From Candidatus Dadabacteria bacterium RIFCSPHIGHO2_12_FULL_53_21 (lineage in GTDB: Bacteria; Desulfobacterota_D; UBA1144; Nemesobacterales; UBA2774), in NCBI GenBank assembly GCA_001775255.1, contig MFCJ01000143.1, positions 10,016-17,784 of the forward strand: a stretch of DNA of 7,769 nucleotides, in the 5' to 3' direction. Positions 1 through 5,383 of this stretch are shown here, in pieces (within the stretch, counting starts at the first letter, position 1; each line of letters opens with the position of its first letter). The translations under genes and the position numbers were made by a program. The notes under the pieces are model-generated. The model was given only the letters and a program-made list of their open reading frames with translations, did no database searches and was not told the DNA's origin.

Positions 1-1
1 G

Positions 2-733
2 ATCGGGGACGACCTCGACTCAATCGCATCGGGGCCGACAGTGCCCGACAGGAGCACGTTCGGGGATTGCAAAAAGATCATCGGGAAGTACGGACTCGAA
101 GGGAAGCTGCCCGCCGGGCTCGTTAATTACATAGAAAGGGGTGAGAAGGGCGAGGAGGAGGAGACCCCGAAGCCGGGAGACCCCGCATTCGAACGGACAC
201 AGAACGTGATAGTCGGGAGCAATATTGCGGCAGCCCGTGCTGCAAAAGAGAAAGCCTCGTCGCTCGGATATAATTCCCTCATACTCTCAACTTTTATCGG
301 GGGCGAAACCGCGGGGGCAGCGAAGCTGCATGCGGCGATAGCGAGGGAGGTCGTCTCGTCGGGGAACCCCGTATACGCGCCCGCGTGCATCATATCGGGC
401 GGGGAAACGACGGTCACGATCAGGGGGAAAGGGACGGGAGGAAGGAATCAGGAATTCGCGCTCGCCCTAGCGGTCGAAATAGACGGGCTCGAAAACGTCC
501 TCGTGCTAAGCGGAGGAACAGACGGCACGGACGGCCCCACTGACGCAGCGGGGGCTCTGGCGGACGGTACTACGATAGAAAGGGCCCGGAAGCTCGGTCT
601 CGACGCGAACAGGCATCTCCGGGAAAACGACTCCTACAACTTTTTTAAGCCCCTCGGCGATCTCCTTATTACCGGTCCGACAAACACGAACGTTATGGAC
701 CTTAGGGTCGTTTTAGTTTCGAAAATCCGATAA
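2..733 (+). CDS. Glycerate 2-kinase, class II (MOFRL family), 5'-truncated by the window edge
   Basis: This enzyme phosphorylates D-glycerate to 2-phosphoglycerate with ATP in the cytoplasm, feeding glyoxylate, serine or tartrate breakdown into lower glycolysis. The reading frame is open to the first base, and the residues before the first possible start codon (GTG at 41) already match the family (GDDLDSIASGPTVPD, visible residues 2-16). The GTG is therefore internal and the gene begins outside the window. Of the 243 visible residues, the C-terminal MOFRL domain carries GGRNQEFAL (about 146-154), GTDGTDGPTDAAGA (about 172-185) and TGPTNTNV (about 224-231), all family signatures. Full-length members have roughly 400-450 residues, so a bit more than half is seen. 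The C-terminus looks intact. A 127-bp gap separates it from the diadenylate cyclase gene on the same strand, which has its own candidate promoter. Known symbols for this family (gckA, ttuD) are not assigned because context is missing. The family call is very secure. Confidence 0.95.
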   Translation: MGDDLDSIASGPTVPDRSTFGDCKKIIGKYGLEGKLPAGLVNYIERGEKGEEEETPKPGDPAFERTQNVIVGSNIAAARAAKEKASSLGYNSLILSTFIGGETAGAAKLHAAIAREVVSSGNPVYAPACIISGGETTVTIRGKGTGGRNQEFALALAVEIDGLENVLVLSGGTDGTDGPTDAAGALADGTTIERARKLGLDANRHLRENDSYNFFKPLGDLLITGPTNTNVMDLRVVLVSKIR

Positions 734-822
734 ATTCTAATAAGAGCCTAGTAATATATCGATATACACGGTGACGAAGCGGGACTGTCCCACACAAAAA
801 ACTGTAAGACCGGAGACTCTTC

Positions 823-831
823 TGATATACT
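823..831 (+). promoter_or_regulatory. Candidate extended -10 promoter for the cdaA-ybbR fusion gene
   Basis: TGATATACT contains a TG dinucleotide one base before TATACT (826-831), an extended -10 arrangement. This kind of promoter does not need a good -35, and none is visible at 17 +/- 1 bp upstream. Transcription would begin near 838, giving a leader of about 23 nt before the TTG at 861. The inverted repeat TGTAAG (803-808) / CTTACA (830-835) brackets the core. Assigned by eye only. Confidence 0.4.
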
Positions 832-860
832 TACAAAACTAAACTAAAGGGCTACAGTAA

Positions 861-2063
861 TTGAATCCCGTCCAATTTGTGACCGATATAATAAAAGAAA
901 TAGGCATACCCGGCCTGTTCGATATCGCATTTATGTCCCTCCTTATATATGCGCTTCTGGTGTTGTTCAACAGGACGAAGGCGCGTTTCGTGCTCACCGG
1001 AGTGATAATAATCAGCCTGGTCTATCTCCTGGCGCGTCAGTTCAATCTGGTGCTGACGACCTCGGTGCTCCAGACCTTTTTCGCCGTAATATTCATCGCT
1101 CTCATAATCATCTTCCAGGAGGAGATAAGGCAGTTCCTCGAGCAGATCGCGCTGTGGAGCCTGAACCCTCAGCTCGCTCTCGAAAAATCCCGCGGCTCGT
1201 CCCGTGAAGAGATCGAAGTGCTGGTAAATACAATTACGGACCTGGCCGAGGAGAGAATCGGGGCGCTTATAATCCTCCCGGGAAAAACCACTATTGAGAG
1301 GTCTATCGAAGGCGGAAAGACACTGAACGGGGAATTGAGCGAGCCCCTGCTTAAAAGCCTGCTCGACCCGCACTCGATAGGACACGACGGGGCCATAATC
1401 ATCGATAACGGGAACGTCGTTAAATTTTCATGCCACCTGCCGCTCTCGAAAAACTTCGCCATGCTTATGAACAGGGGCACGAGGCACGCAGCCGGCCTGG
1501 GGCTTTCGGAGCAGACCGACGCCCTCTGCCTGGTGGTATCGGAAGAGAAGGGGACTATATCCGTTGCAAGGAACGCGGAGCTGAGAGAGATAGGCAGCGA
1601 GCAGCTAAGCCTGATCCTCGAAAAATTCTACAGTGAAGTCAACCCTATAAAAAAAAGAAAGCACTGGTTTACATTCTTTACAAAGAACTACCGGGAAAAA
1701 GCGATTGCCGTATTCATGGCGGTCGCCCTCTGGTTCGTATTCGTCCACGAATCGAAGCTCGTGTACATGACCTACAACGTCCCGGTCAAATACACGACGC
1801 TGCCTTCGGAGCTCAAGGTCGAGGACATCAAGCCCGAGACAGTGAAAGTCACGTTCCTAGGCCCGAGGAGGGCGTTCTACTTCTTCAACGAGAAGGAGAT
1901 CGAGTTATTCCTCAAGATTCCGGAGGCGAGGAAAGGGATAAAGACCGTGAACATATCGGAGTCGAGTCTCAAGTTCCCCAAGGACATCTCTCTGGAAAAC
2001 ATAGAGCCCAGGAGGGTCCTGGTCAGAATCGACAATACTGCGCCCAAAGAAGAGAAGAAATAA
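861..2063 (+). CDS. cdaA: Membrane diadenylate cyclase (CdaA type) fused to a C-terminal YbbR-like domain
   Basis: The protein condenses two ATP into the second messenger c-di-AMP at the cytoplasmic membrane. The 400 residues read in order as follows: three N-terminal membrane segments (about 22-36, 42-58, 66-85), a short coiled linker (86-110), the DAC catalytic domain (about 110-255), a fourth membrane segment (about 280-296), and one YbbR-like domain (about 300-390). DAC hallmarks are HDGA (175-178), with catalytic Asp176, and GTRHA (206-210), followed by LGLSEQTDAL and VVSEEKGTISVA. The usual RHR motif reads RHA here. In Firmicutes, CdaA and the YbbR protein CdaR are separate, adjacent genes whose products interact; here they are one chain, with the YbbR part predicted outside the membrane. 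The TTG start is chosen because it gives the normal CdaA N-terminus just before TM1, and AAAGG lies about 10 nt upstream. The 3' end nearly meets the convergent DUF2237 gene (25 bp apart), with no terminator seen. The domain calls are secure; activity is inferred. Confidence 0.93.
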   Translation: MNPVQFVTDIIKEIGIPGLFDIAFMSLLIYALLVLFNRTKARFVLTGVIIISLVYLLARQFNLVLTTSVLQTFFAVIFIALIIIFQEEIRQFLEQIALWSLNPQLALEKSRGSSREEIEVLVNTITDLAEERIGALIILPGKTTIERSIEGGKTLNGELSEPLLKSLLDPHSIGHDGAIIIDNGNVVKFSCHLPLSKNFAMLMNRGTRHAAGLGLSEQTDALCLVVSEEKGTISVARNAELREIGSEQLSLILEKFYSEVNPIKKRKHWFTFFTKNYREKAIAVFMAVALWFVFVHESKLVYMTYNVPVKYTTLPSELKVEDIKPETVKVTFLGPRRAFYFFNEKEIELFLKIPEARKGIKTVNISESSLKFPKDISLENIEPRRVLVRIDNTAPKEEKK

Positions 2064-2088
2064 GGTGTAATTATTTAAGCGGACCCGT

Positions 2089-2460
2089 TCATGCCAGGTC
2101 GATCGCATATTTTTTCAGGTCCCCGAGTGAAACGACCTCGAGCACGGACTCGTGTGTGGATGCGAGTATGACGGGAGGGGCGAACCCGCTGTCGTACGCT
2201 TCCTTCCATCTGAGCGCGCAGAGACACCACCTGTCCCCGGGCTTCAGGCCCGGGAATTCGTATTCCGGATTGGGCGTGGAAAGGTCGTTGCCCCGGGCTT
2301 TGGAGAATTCGAGAAACTCCTTCGTGACCTCGGTGCATACTACGTGCATGCCGAGATCCTGAGGTCCGGTCCTGCAGCAGCCGTCACGGTAAAAACCGGT
2401 CATCGGGGATACCGAGCATGACTCGAGTTCTTCGCCGAATACGTTCTTATCTTTTCGCAT
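2089..2460 (-). CDS. DUF2237 family protein, function unknown
   Basis: This is a complete 123-residue soluble protein that I recognise as DUF2237, a widespread bacterial family without an established function. The typical blocks are present in order: NVFGEELESC (6-15), GFYRDGCCRTGP (22-33), FSKARGNDLSTP (52-63), FPGLKPGDRWCLCALRW (69-85), APPVILASTHE (94-104). Cysteines 15, 28, 29, 42, 79 and 81 stand out; the CC and CxC pairs suggest a metal site or redox cysteines, which is inference. Length agrees with the family (about 110-125). The ATG at 2460 is preceded by GGAG (minus strand, about 2467-2470) at normal spacing. The gene lies 201 bp downstream of the 191-residue gene on the same strand and has its own candidate promoter, so it is probably a separate unit. 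It converges with the cyclase gene. There is no signal peptide or membrane segment, so it is expected in the cytoplasm. Confidence 0.92.
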   Translation of the reverse strand: MRKDKNVFGEELESCSVSPMTGFYRDGCCRTGPQDLGMHVVCTEVTKEFLEFSKARGNDLSTPNPEYEFPGLKPGDRWCLCALRWKEAYDSGFAPPVILASTHESVLEVVSLGDLKKYAIDLA

Positions 2461-2514
2461 ATAGGTCTCCTTCGAATGAGAAACGCCGAGCGTGCTCTAT
2501 TTTTAGATAGGGAT

Positions 2515-2543
2515 AATATAACAAGGTCCGGTGCAATTTGGAA
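2515..2543 (-). promoter_or_regulatory. Candidate sigma-70 promoter for the DUF2237 gene
   Basis: Read on the minus strand, TTCCAA (2543-2538) and TATATT (2520-2515) are separated by exactly 17 bp. The -10 matches the consensus at five of six bases and the -35 at three of six. Transcription would start near 2508, giving a leader of about 48 nt before the ATG at 2460. Spacing and placement support it; the weak -35 limits confidence. Confidence 0.4.
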
Positions 2544-2562
2544 TCATGCGGACACAATGAAT

Positions 2563-2586
2563 CCCGGAAAAATTATATCCTCCGGG
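2563..2586. repeat. Inverted repeat CCCGGA / TCCGGG between two minus-strand genes
   Basis: CCCGGA (2563-2568) and TCCGGG (2581-2586) can form a 6-bp stem with a 12-nt AT-rich loop. It lies about 75-100 bp beyond the end of the 191-residue gene and just upstream of the candidate DUF2237 promoter. No T-run follows the stem on the minus strand, so it is not a classical terminator, though it could protect a 3' end. The rest of 2544-2661 shows nothing else I recognise. Confidence 0.35.
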
Positions 2587-2661
2587 AAGGCATTTATACG
2601 GGCCGGGTTTGCGGCTCAGTATGCGGTATGGCATCGTGCCGCAGTCGGGCGCGTTAAAGAA

Positions 2662-3237
2662 TTACCTGTAAACGACGCTCTTCACCAACTCACTAAGCTC
2701 GTTTATGTAAATCTCCAATGTTTCCTTCCATTCCTGAGCCAGATACGGCGTGCTGAAAAATTCCGCGATGTAATTTAAATAGGACTCCAGTACACGGACC
2801 ATACCGAGTGATATCTGCCGGAAGGCCTGATTCTTGCCGTTCGCGTCACCCGTCCAGCCGCCGTAGAGGTTGATCGCTGTCTGGGCCGATAGCCGGTTAT
2901 GATCCGCATGAAGGAGCTTCAGATGCGAGAAGCTCCCCGACGCATCGAGGAGAGCGTCAAGCAGAAACCCCTCCCGGAGCGCCTCGCCGAGCGACTGTTC
3001 GGCAAAGCCCGCCACATTGTTCAAAGTATCGGACAGAATTTTAAGAGACTGAACGGGCTCCTTATCCTTTACCTCGCTTAACTCCTCCATCAGGAGCGCG
3101 AGCTCTGAAAGCAGCAGCAAGAGCCCTGTTTCGAGCCTGACCTCGTCCTCCGATACCTGCCCGGAGACGGGCTCGAAAGCCTGACCGTAGTCCTTGTTAT
3201 CTCCTTCCCTGTCGACAACGAAAAATTTACGTACCAT
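2662..3237 (-). CDS. Unrecognised acidic, mostly helical 191-residue protein
   Basis: I do not recognise this protein. It starts at an ATG with AGGGA 9 nt upstream (minus strand, 3251-3247) and ends at 2662. There is no signal peptide and no convincing membrane segment. Residues 35-60 form a leucine-rich amphipathic stretch that could be a coiled coil or packing helix. Residues 60-110 look helical, and 110-135 contain an invariant-looking NLYGGWTGDANGKNQAF loop (about 123-139). The C-terminal third (140-190) is helical with several aromatic residues. The N-terminus begins with a short basic/aromatic strand (VRKFFVVD) followed by an acidic linker. It follows the GspE-N/receiver gene by 52 bp on the same strand, with no terminator or promoter visible between, so co-transcription is likely and a role beside that regulator is a reasonable guess. 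The DNA strand antisense to it is not convincingly coding. Existence as a gene is likely; function is open. Confidence 0.75.
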   Translation of the reverse strand: MVRKFFVVDREGDNKDYGQAFEPVSGQVSEDEVRLETGLLLLLSELALLMEELSEVKDKEPVQSLKILSDTLNNVAGFAEQSLGEALREGFLLDALLDASGSFSHLKLLHADHNRLSAQTAINLYGGWTGDANGKNQAFRQISLGMVRVLESYLNYIAEFFSTPYLAQEWKETLEIYINELSELVKSVVYR

Positions 3238-3289
3238 ATTGGCGTATCCCTATACGACACCATTCTACTGCAGATTATGTCAGATGCCT

Positions 3290-4852
3290 TTATCTAGCGT
3301 ACTTCTCCGCGGCCCCGACAAGGGCCTCCGATCCGAACGGCTTGGTTATAAAGTCGCTCGCCCCGGCCATCTTTATCTTCATCTTTTCGAGGACCCCGGC
3401 TTTCCCCGAGAGCATGACAACAGGTACTTCCTTCGTGAGGCCGTGGCTCTTAATGACCTTGCAGAGCTGATAACCGTCCATGTGGGGAAGCTTTATGTCG
3501 ACGAAAATCAGATCGGGGATCGATTCATTGATGCTGGCGAGGGCCTGCATACCGTCACCCGCCGAAACTACTTTATACCCCGCCCTTTCAAGGCTGATTC
3601 TCATAATCTTCCTGACGGTCGGACTGAAGTCCACTATAAGGACCGACCCCCTTTCTTCATGCTCTTTTTTATCCGTCCCCGGTGAAACGGGGCCGCTTAT
3701 TACAGGCGCGGCCACGGAGGTTTCTTCAACCGAAGGGGAATAACCGTTCCCGTTCGAGGGCGAATCTGATTCCCGAGGGGTTTCAAATGCAGTACCCGTG
3801 ATCCGCTCGGAAGAAACCGGTTCACCGGCCTCTTTCTCGTAATTTTCATTTAATTGCGTGTCCGCGTGCACGTCCGGCGTGTCCTCATCATCCGCCTTCA
3901 GTTCAGCATCCTGGTGTGATGCGGAGGCCGTACCGCGACCATTGTCTTCTGATTCGCCTTCAGCCTCAATTCCATTCCCGGCTTGAGGAGCGGGGCCTTC
4001 CGGCCCTGAACGGTTCTCTTGAGCGCCGTTCATACTCGTAGTATCGACTGTCTCGATATCCGATTCGATAATAGTTCTCCGGCCGCCCGTCTCTGTGAAG
4101 GGCAGGTCAGTTTTTTTGATATTTCCGTCCGTAAAGTCGAAAACAAAGTCCTCTTCAGTCTCTTTAAGACTTTCTATATTTTCATCGAATGTCCCGCTTT
4201 CAGATTCTTCTCCATCACCGGCCCGGGTATTGATACCCGTGCTCGAATGCGTTTCTTCTGCATCCGGCTCGTTCTCGGCGGGCATCCGGTCTTTCTTATA
4301 CTGTTCGAGCCCTCTTATGACGTCGTCTACAGGGCGGCGATTCTCGTCCGGAAACATGAAAGCCGGATGGGGTTCGTCCCGGGAAACGGATTCTCCGTGT
4401 CCCTCTTCATCCGACGGCGCCCCGTCGGCATCGCTTTCTCCATAGTATTCGATTAATTTATTCCTGATCGACCTCTCGGAAGCGACAACAGGCTTTATAT
4501 TCTTACCCGTGATAAAACCGAGGTCGTCTAACAGTAGAATATTCGAGGGGTCGGAGACAGCTATAGTTAAATCAGGGCCTTCGACACATATAGGTACCAG
4601 GAATTTCTCGAGAGCCGTATCCCTGGGAATGAGGCTTATCACGCTTTCATCCGTCTCGCAGACGTCTATGTCCATAGACGGAACCCCGTATTCCTTACTC
4701 AGGAATTCGACCAGCTGCCGCTCCGTAACATAACCGAGAGCGGCGAGAGACTCACCCAGACCGAATCCGGATTCCTTGCCGGAGTCTATAGATTCCCTTA
4801 TCTGCTCAACGCTGACTATACCTTCCCTGACCAGCAATTTTGCCAGATGCAT
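3290..4852 (-). CDS. GspE-N (MshEN-like) domain protein with long acidic linker and C-terminal response-regulator receiver domain
   Basis: A cytoplasmic signalling protein of about 520 residues. Numbered from the chosen ATG (4852), residues 1-137 resemble the N-terminal domain of type II secretion/pilus ATPases (GspE-N/MshEN): HLAKLLVREGIV, FGLGESLAALGYVTERQL, then a VPICVEGPDLTIAVSDP core. No ATPase domain follows. Instead, about 140-400 is a low-complexity acidic stretch rich in D, E, S, G and P, probably disordered. Residues 402-520 form a CheY-like receiver with phospho-acceptor Asp452 (FVDIKLPHMDG), Ser482 (VVMLSG) and Lys504 (ITKPF). The acidic pair at the domain start is DF rather than DD. 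There is no DNA-binding or enzymatic output domain. The frame could extend upstream to a TTG at 4876, but the ATG matches the usual GspE-N beginning; no strong Shine-Dalgarno supports either. MshEN domains bind c-di-GMP in some proteins, but the motif is weak here. It lies first in a probable two-gene unit with the 191-residue gene. Confidence 0.85.
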   Translation of the reverse strand: MHLAKLLVREGIVSVEQIRESIDSGKESGFGLGESLAALGYVTERQLVEFLSKEYGVPSMDIDVCETDESVISLIPRDTALEKFLVPICVEGPDLTIAVSDPSNILLLDDLGFITGKNIKPVVASERSIRNKLIEYYGESDADGAPSDEEGHGESVSRDEPHPAFMFPDENRRPVDDVIRGLEQYKKDRMPAENEPDAEETHSSTGINTRAGDGEESESGTFDENIESLKETEEDFVFDFTDGNIKKTDLPFTETGGRRTIIESDIETVDTTSMNGAQENRSGPEGPAPQAGNGIEAEGESEDNGRGTASASHQDAELKADDEDTPDVHADTQLNENYEKEAGEPVSSERITGTAFETPRESDSPSNGNGYSPSVEETSVAAPVISGPVSPGTDKKEHEERGSVLIVDFSPTVRKIMRISLERAGYKVVSAGDGMQALASINESIPDLIFVDIKLPHMDGYQLCKVIKSHGLTKEVPVVMLSGKAGVLEKMKIKMAGASDFITKPFGSEALVGAAEKYAR

Positions 4853-4933
4853 TCTCACGAGAGATAAAATGAGCAATAATCATGCCACGGTGCAAAAATG
4901 CGGCATCGGCGTGTAACCAACATTCATCATTAC

Positions 4934-4939
4934 ATTATA
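4934..4939 (-). promoter_or_regulatory. Candidate -10 box for the GspE-N/receiver operon
   Basis: On the minus strand the perfect hexamer TATAAT occupies 4939-4934, placing a start near 4927 and a leader of about 75 nt before the ATG at 4852. No good -35 is found 16-18 bp upstream, so only the -10 and its position support this. Confidence 0.3.
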
Positions 4940-5011
4940 TCGCCTATAACCCCGTCATACATGCACCCGGAAAGATGACAAAAAACGTCAATAATATGAA
5001 ATCAATGCGCA

Positions 5012-5038
5012 GTTGGGGTGATAGTCGATGCGCCCAAC
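5012..5038 (+). repeat. Inverted repeat enclosing the ribosome binding site and start of the small ORF
   Basis: GTTGGG (5012-5017) pairs with CCCAAC (5033-5038) across a 15-nt loop. The stem covers the first bases of the Shine-Dalgarno-like GGGGTGAT, and the loop holds the ATG at 5028. If transcribed, it could limit translation of the small ORF. A 6-bp stem may be chance. Confidence 0.3.
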
Positions 5039-5252
5039 CAAAACCCCGTGTCCACAAGCTCCCACGGAAGGCGAATATCTCCATACGGGGATTATGGGTA
5101 TTCCGTTCGGCGCCGGAGAGCGCCCCTCTGAATCCCGCACCTGCGGAATATCAGATTTATGGGGCGGACATGTATTTTCAGGACCGGCCGTTAATTTATA
5201 CGATATAACCGGTGAGGGCCTCGAACACGCTGGCGGAATGTTTAATTTTTAG
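5028..5252 (+). CDS. Doubtful small ORF, 74 residues, not recognised
   Basis: An ATG at 5028 is preceded by GGGGTGAT (5015-5022) at suitable spacing, a good match to the 16S anti-Shine-Dalgarno complement. The frame runs 74 codons to TAG. The product is rich in Gly and Pro, has three cysteines, and shows no signal peptide, membrane segment or motif that I know. Third codon positions do not show a marked G/C preference, so it may be chance. A longer overlapping frame (4882-5208) has no ribosome binding site and a less protein-like composition. The gene would end about 90 bp before the glnB promoter, so promoter-distal leader transcription is another explanation. Listed because the ribosome binding site and a hairpin over it are visible; I lean towards non-coding. 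Confidence 0.22.
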   Translation: MRPTKTPCPQAPTEGEYLHTGIMGIPFGAGERPSESRTCGISDLWGGHVFSGPAVNLYDITGEGLEHAGGMFNF

Positions 5253-5339
5253 AATGCTTTGCTTAAGTTTTAGGCACTTATAATGGGAGACGCCTATTAT
5301 AAACCCCTATTATTATTGATTGAAAAGCTTTTAGATAAG

Positions 5340-5355
5340 TGGTATGTTGTTTGCA
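5340..5355 (+). promoter_or_regulatory. Sigma-54 (-24/-12) promoter of glnB-glnA
   Basis: TGGTATG, four bases, then TTGCA matches the sigma-54 consensus TGGCACG-N4-TTGCW with exact spacing. The invariant GG is at 5341-5342 and the invariant GC at 5353-5354. Transcription should start near 5366, a few bases before the glnB ribosome binding site at 5371. The location directly before a P-II gene fits nitrogen-limitation control by an NtrC-type activator. Enhancer sites could not be identified by eye. Confidence 0.85.
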
Positions 5356-5383
5356 ATCATTGAATGGGAAGGAGGAAAATCCC

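Larger units (their letters stand above)
4853..5339. other. Gene-poor divergent intergenic stretch
   Basis: About 0.5 kb separates the minus-strand receiver gene from glnB. It holds a minus-strand TATAAT (4939-4934) and one doubtful small ORF (5028-5252). It also holds a GTTGGG/CCCAAC inverted repeat (5012-5038), a GGCGC/GCGCC stem (5109-5124), and a plus-strand TATAAT (5279-5284) centred within the TAGGC/GCCTA repeat (5271-5296). Two copies of CCTATTAT lie at 5293-5300 and 5306-5313. The last 100 bp are AT-rich, as expected upstream of a sigma-54 promoter. I see no convincing NtrC-type GCAC-N-GTGC site, riboswitch or tRNA. Confidence 0.6.

Noticed and set aside
41..43. GTG as the start of the glycerate kinase gene
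   Set aside because: Family-specific sequence (GDDLDSIASGPT) lies in frame before it, so the gene begins outside the window.
734..860. c-di-AMP (ydaO) riboswitch before the cyclase gene
   Set aside because: The gap is too short after the candidate promoter and lacks the conserved sequence blocks.
852..1385. Minus-strand 177-codon frame within the cyclase gene
   Set aside because: It lies wholly opposite the clearly conserved DAC domain coding sequence and resembles no protein family.
2619..2645. Stem GCGGTATG/CGTGCCGC as terminator for the 191-residue gene
   Set aside because: The pairing relies on G-T pairs on the plus strand that become mismatches on the transcribed minus strand, and there is no T-run.
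2476..2778. Plus-strand frame of 100 codons
   Set aside because: Overlaps the 191-residue gene on the other strand and the DUF2237 promoter region, has no good ribosome binding site, and its product looks random.
4019..4456. Plus-strand frames opposite the receiver gene linker
   Set aside because: Long open frames opposite a low-complexity, acidic coding region are expected by composition; serine/arginine-rich shadow products with no domain.
4853..4876. TTG at 4876 as start of the GspE-N/receiver gene
   Set aside because: It adds eight residues not typical of the domain and has no clear ribosome binding site; ATG 4852 matches the usual beginning. Not fully excluded.
4882..5208. 108-codon plus-strand frame in the intergenic stretch
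   Set aside because: No ribosome binding site and a product without protein-like pattern.
5339..5383. GTG at 5339 as start of glnB
   Set aside because: It lies in the sigma-54 promoter, upstream of the predicted transcription start; the ATG at 5384 has a strong ribosome binding site and gives the standard 112 residues.
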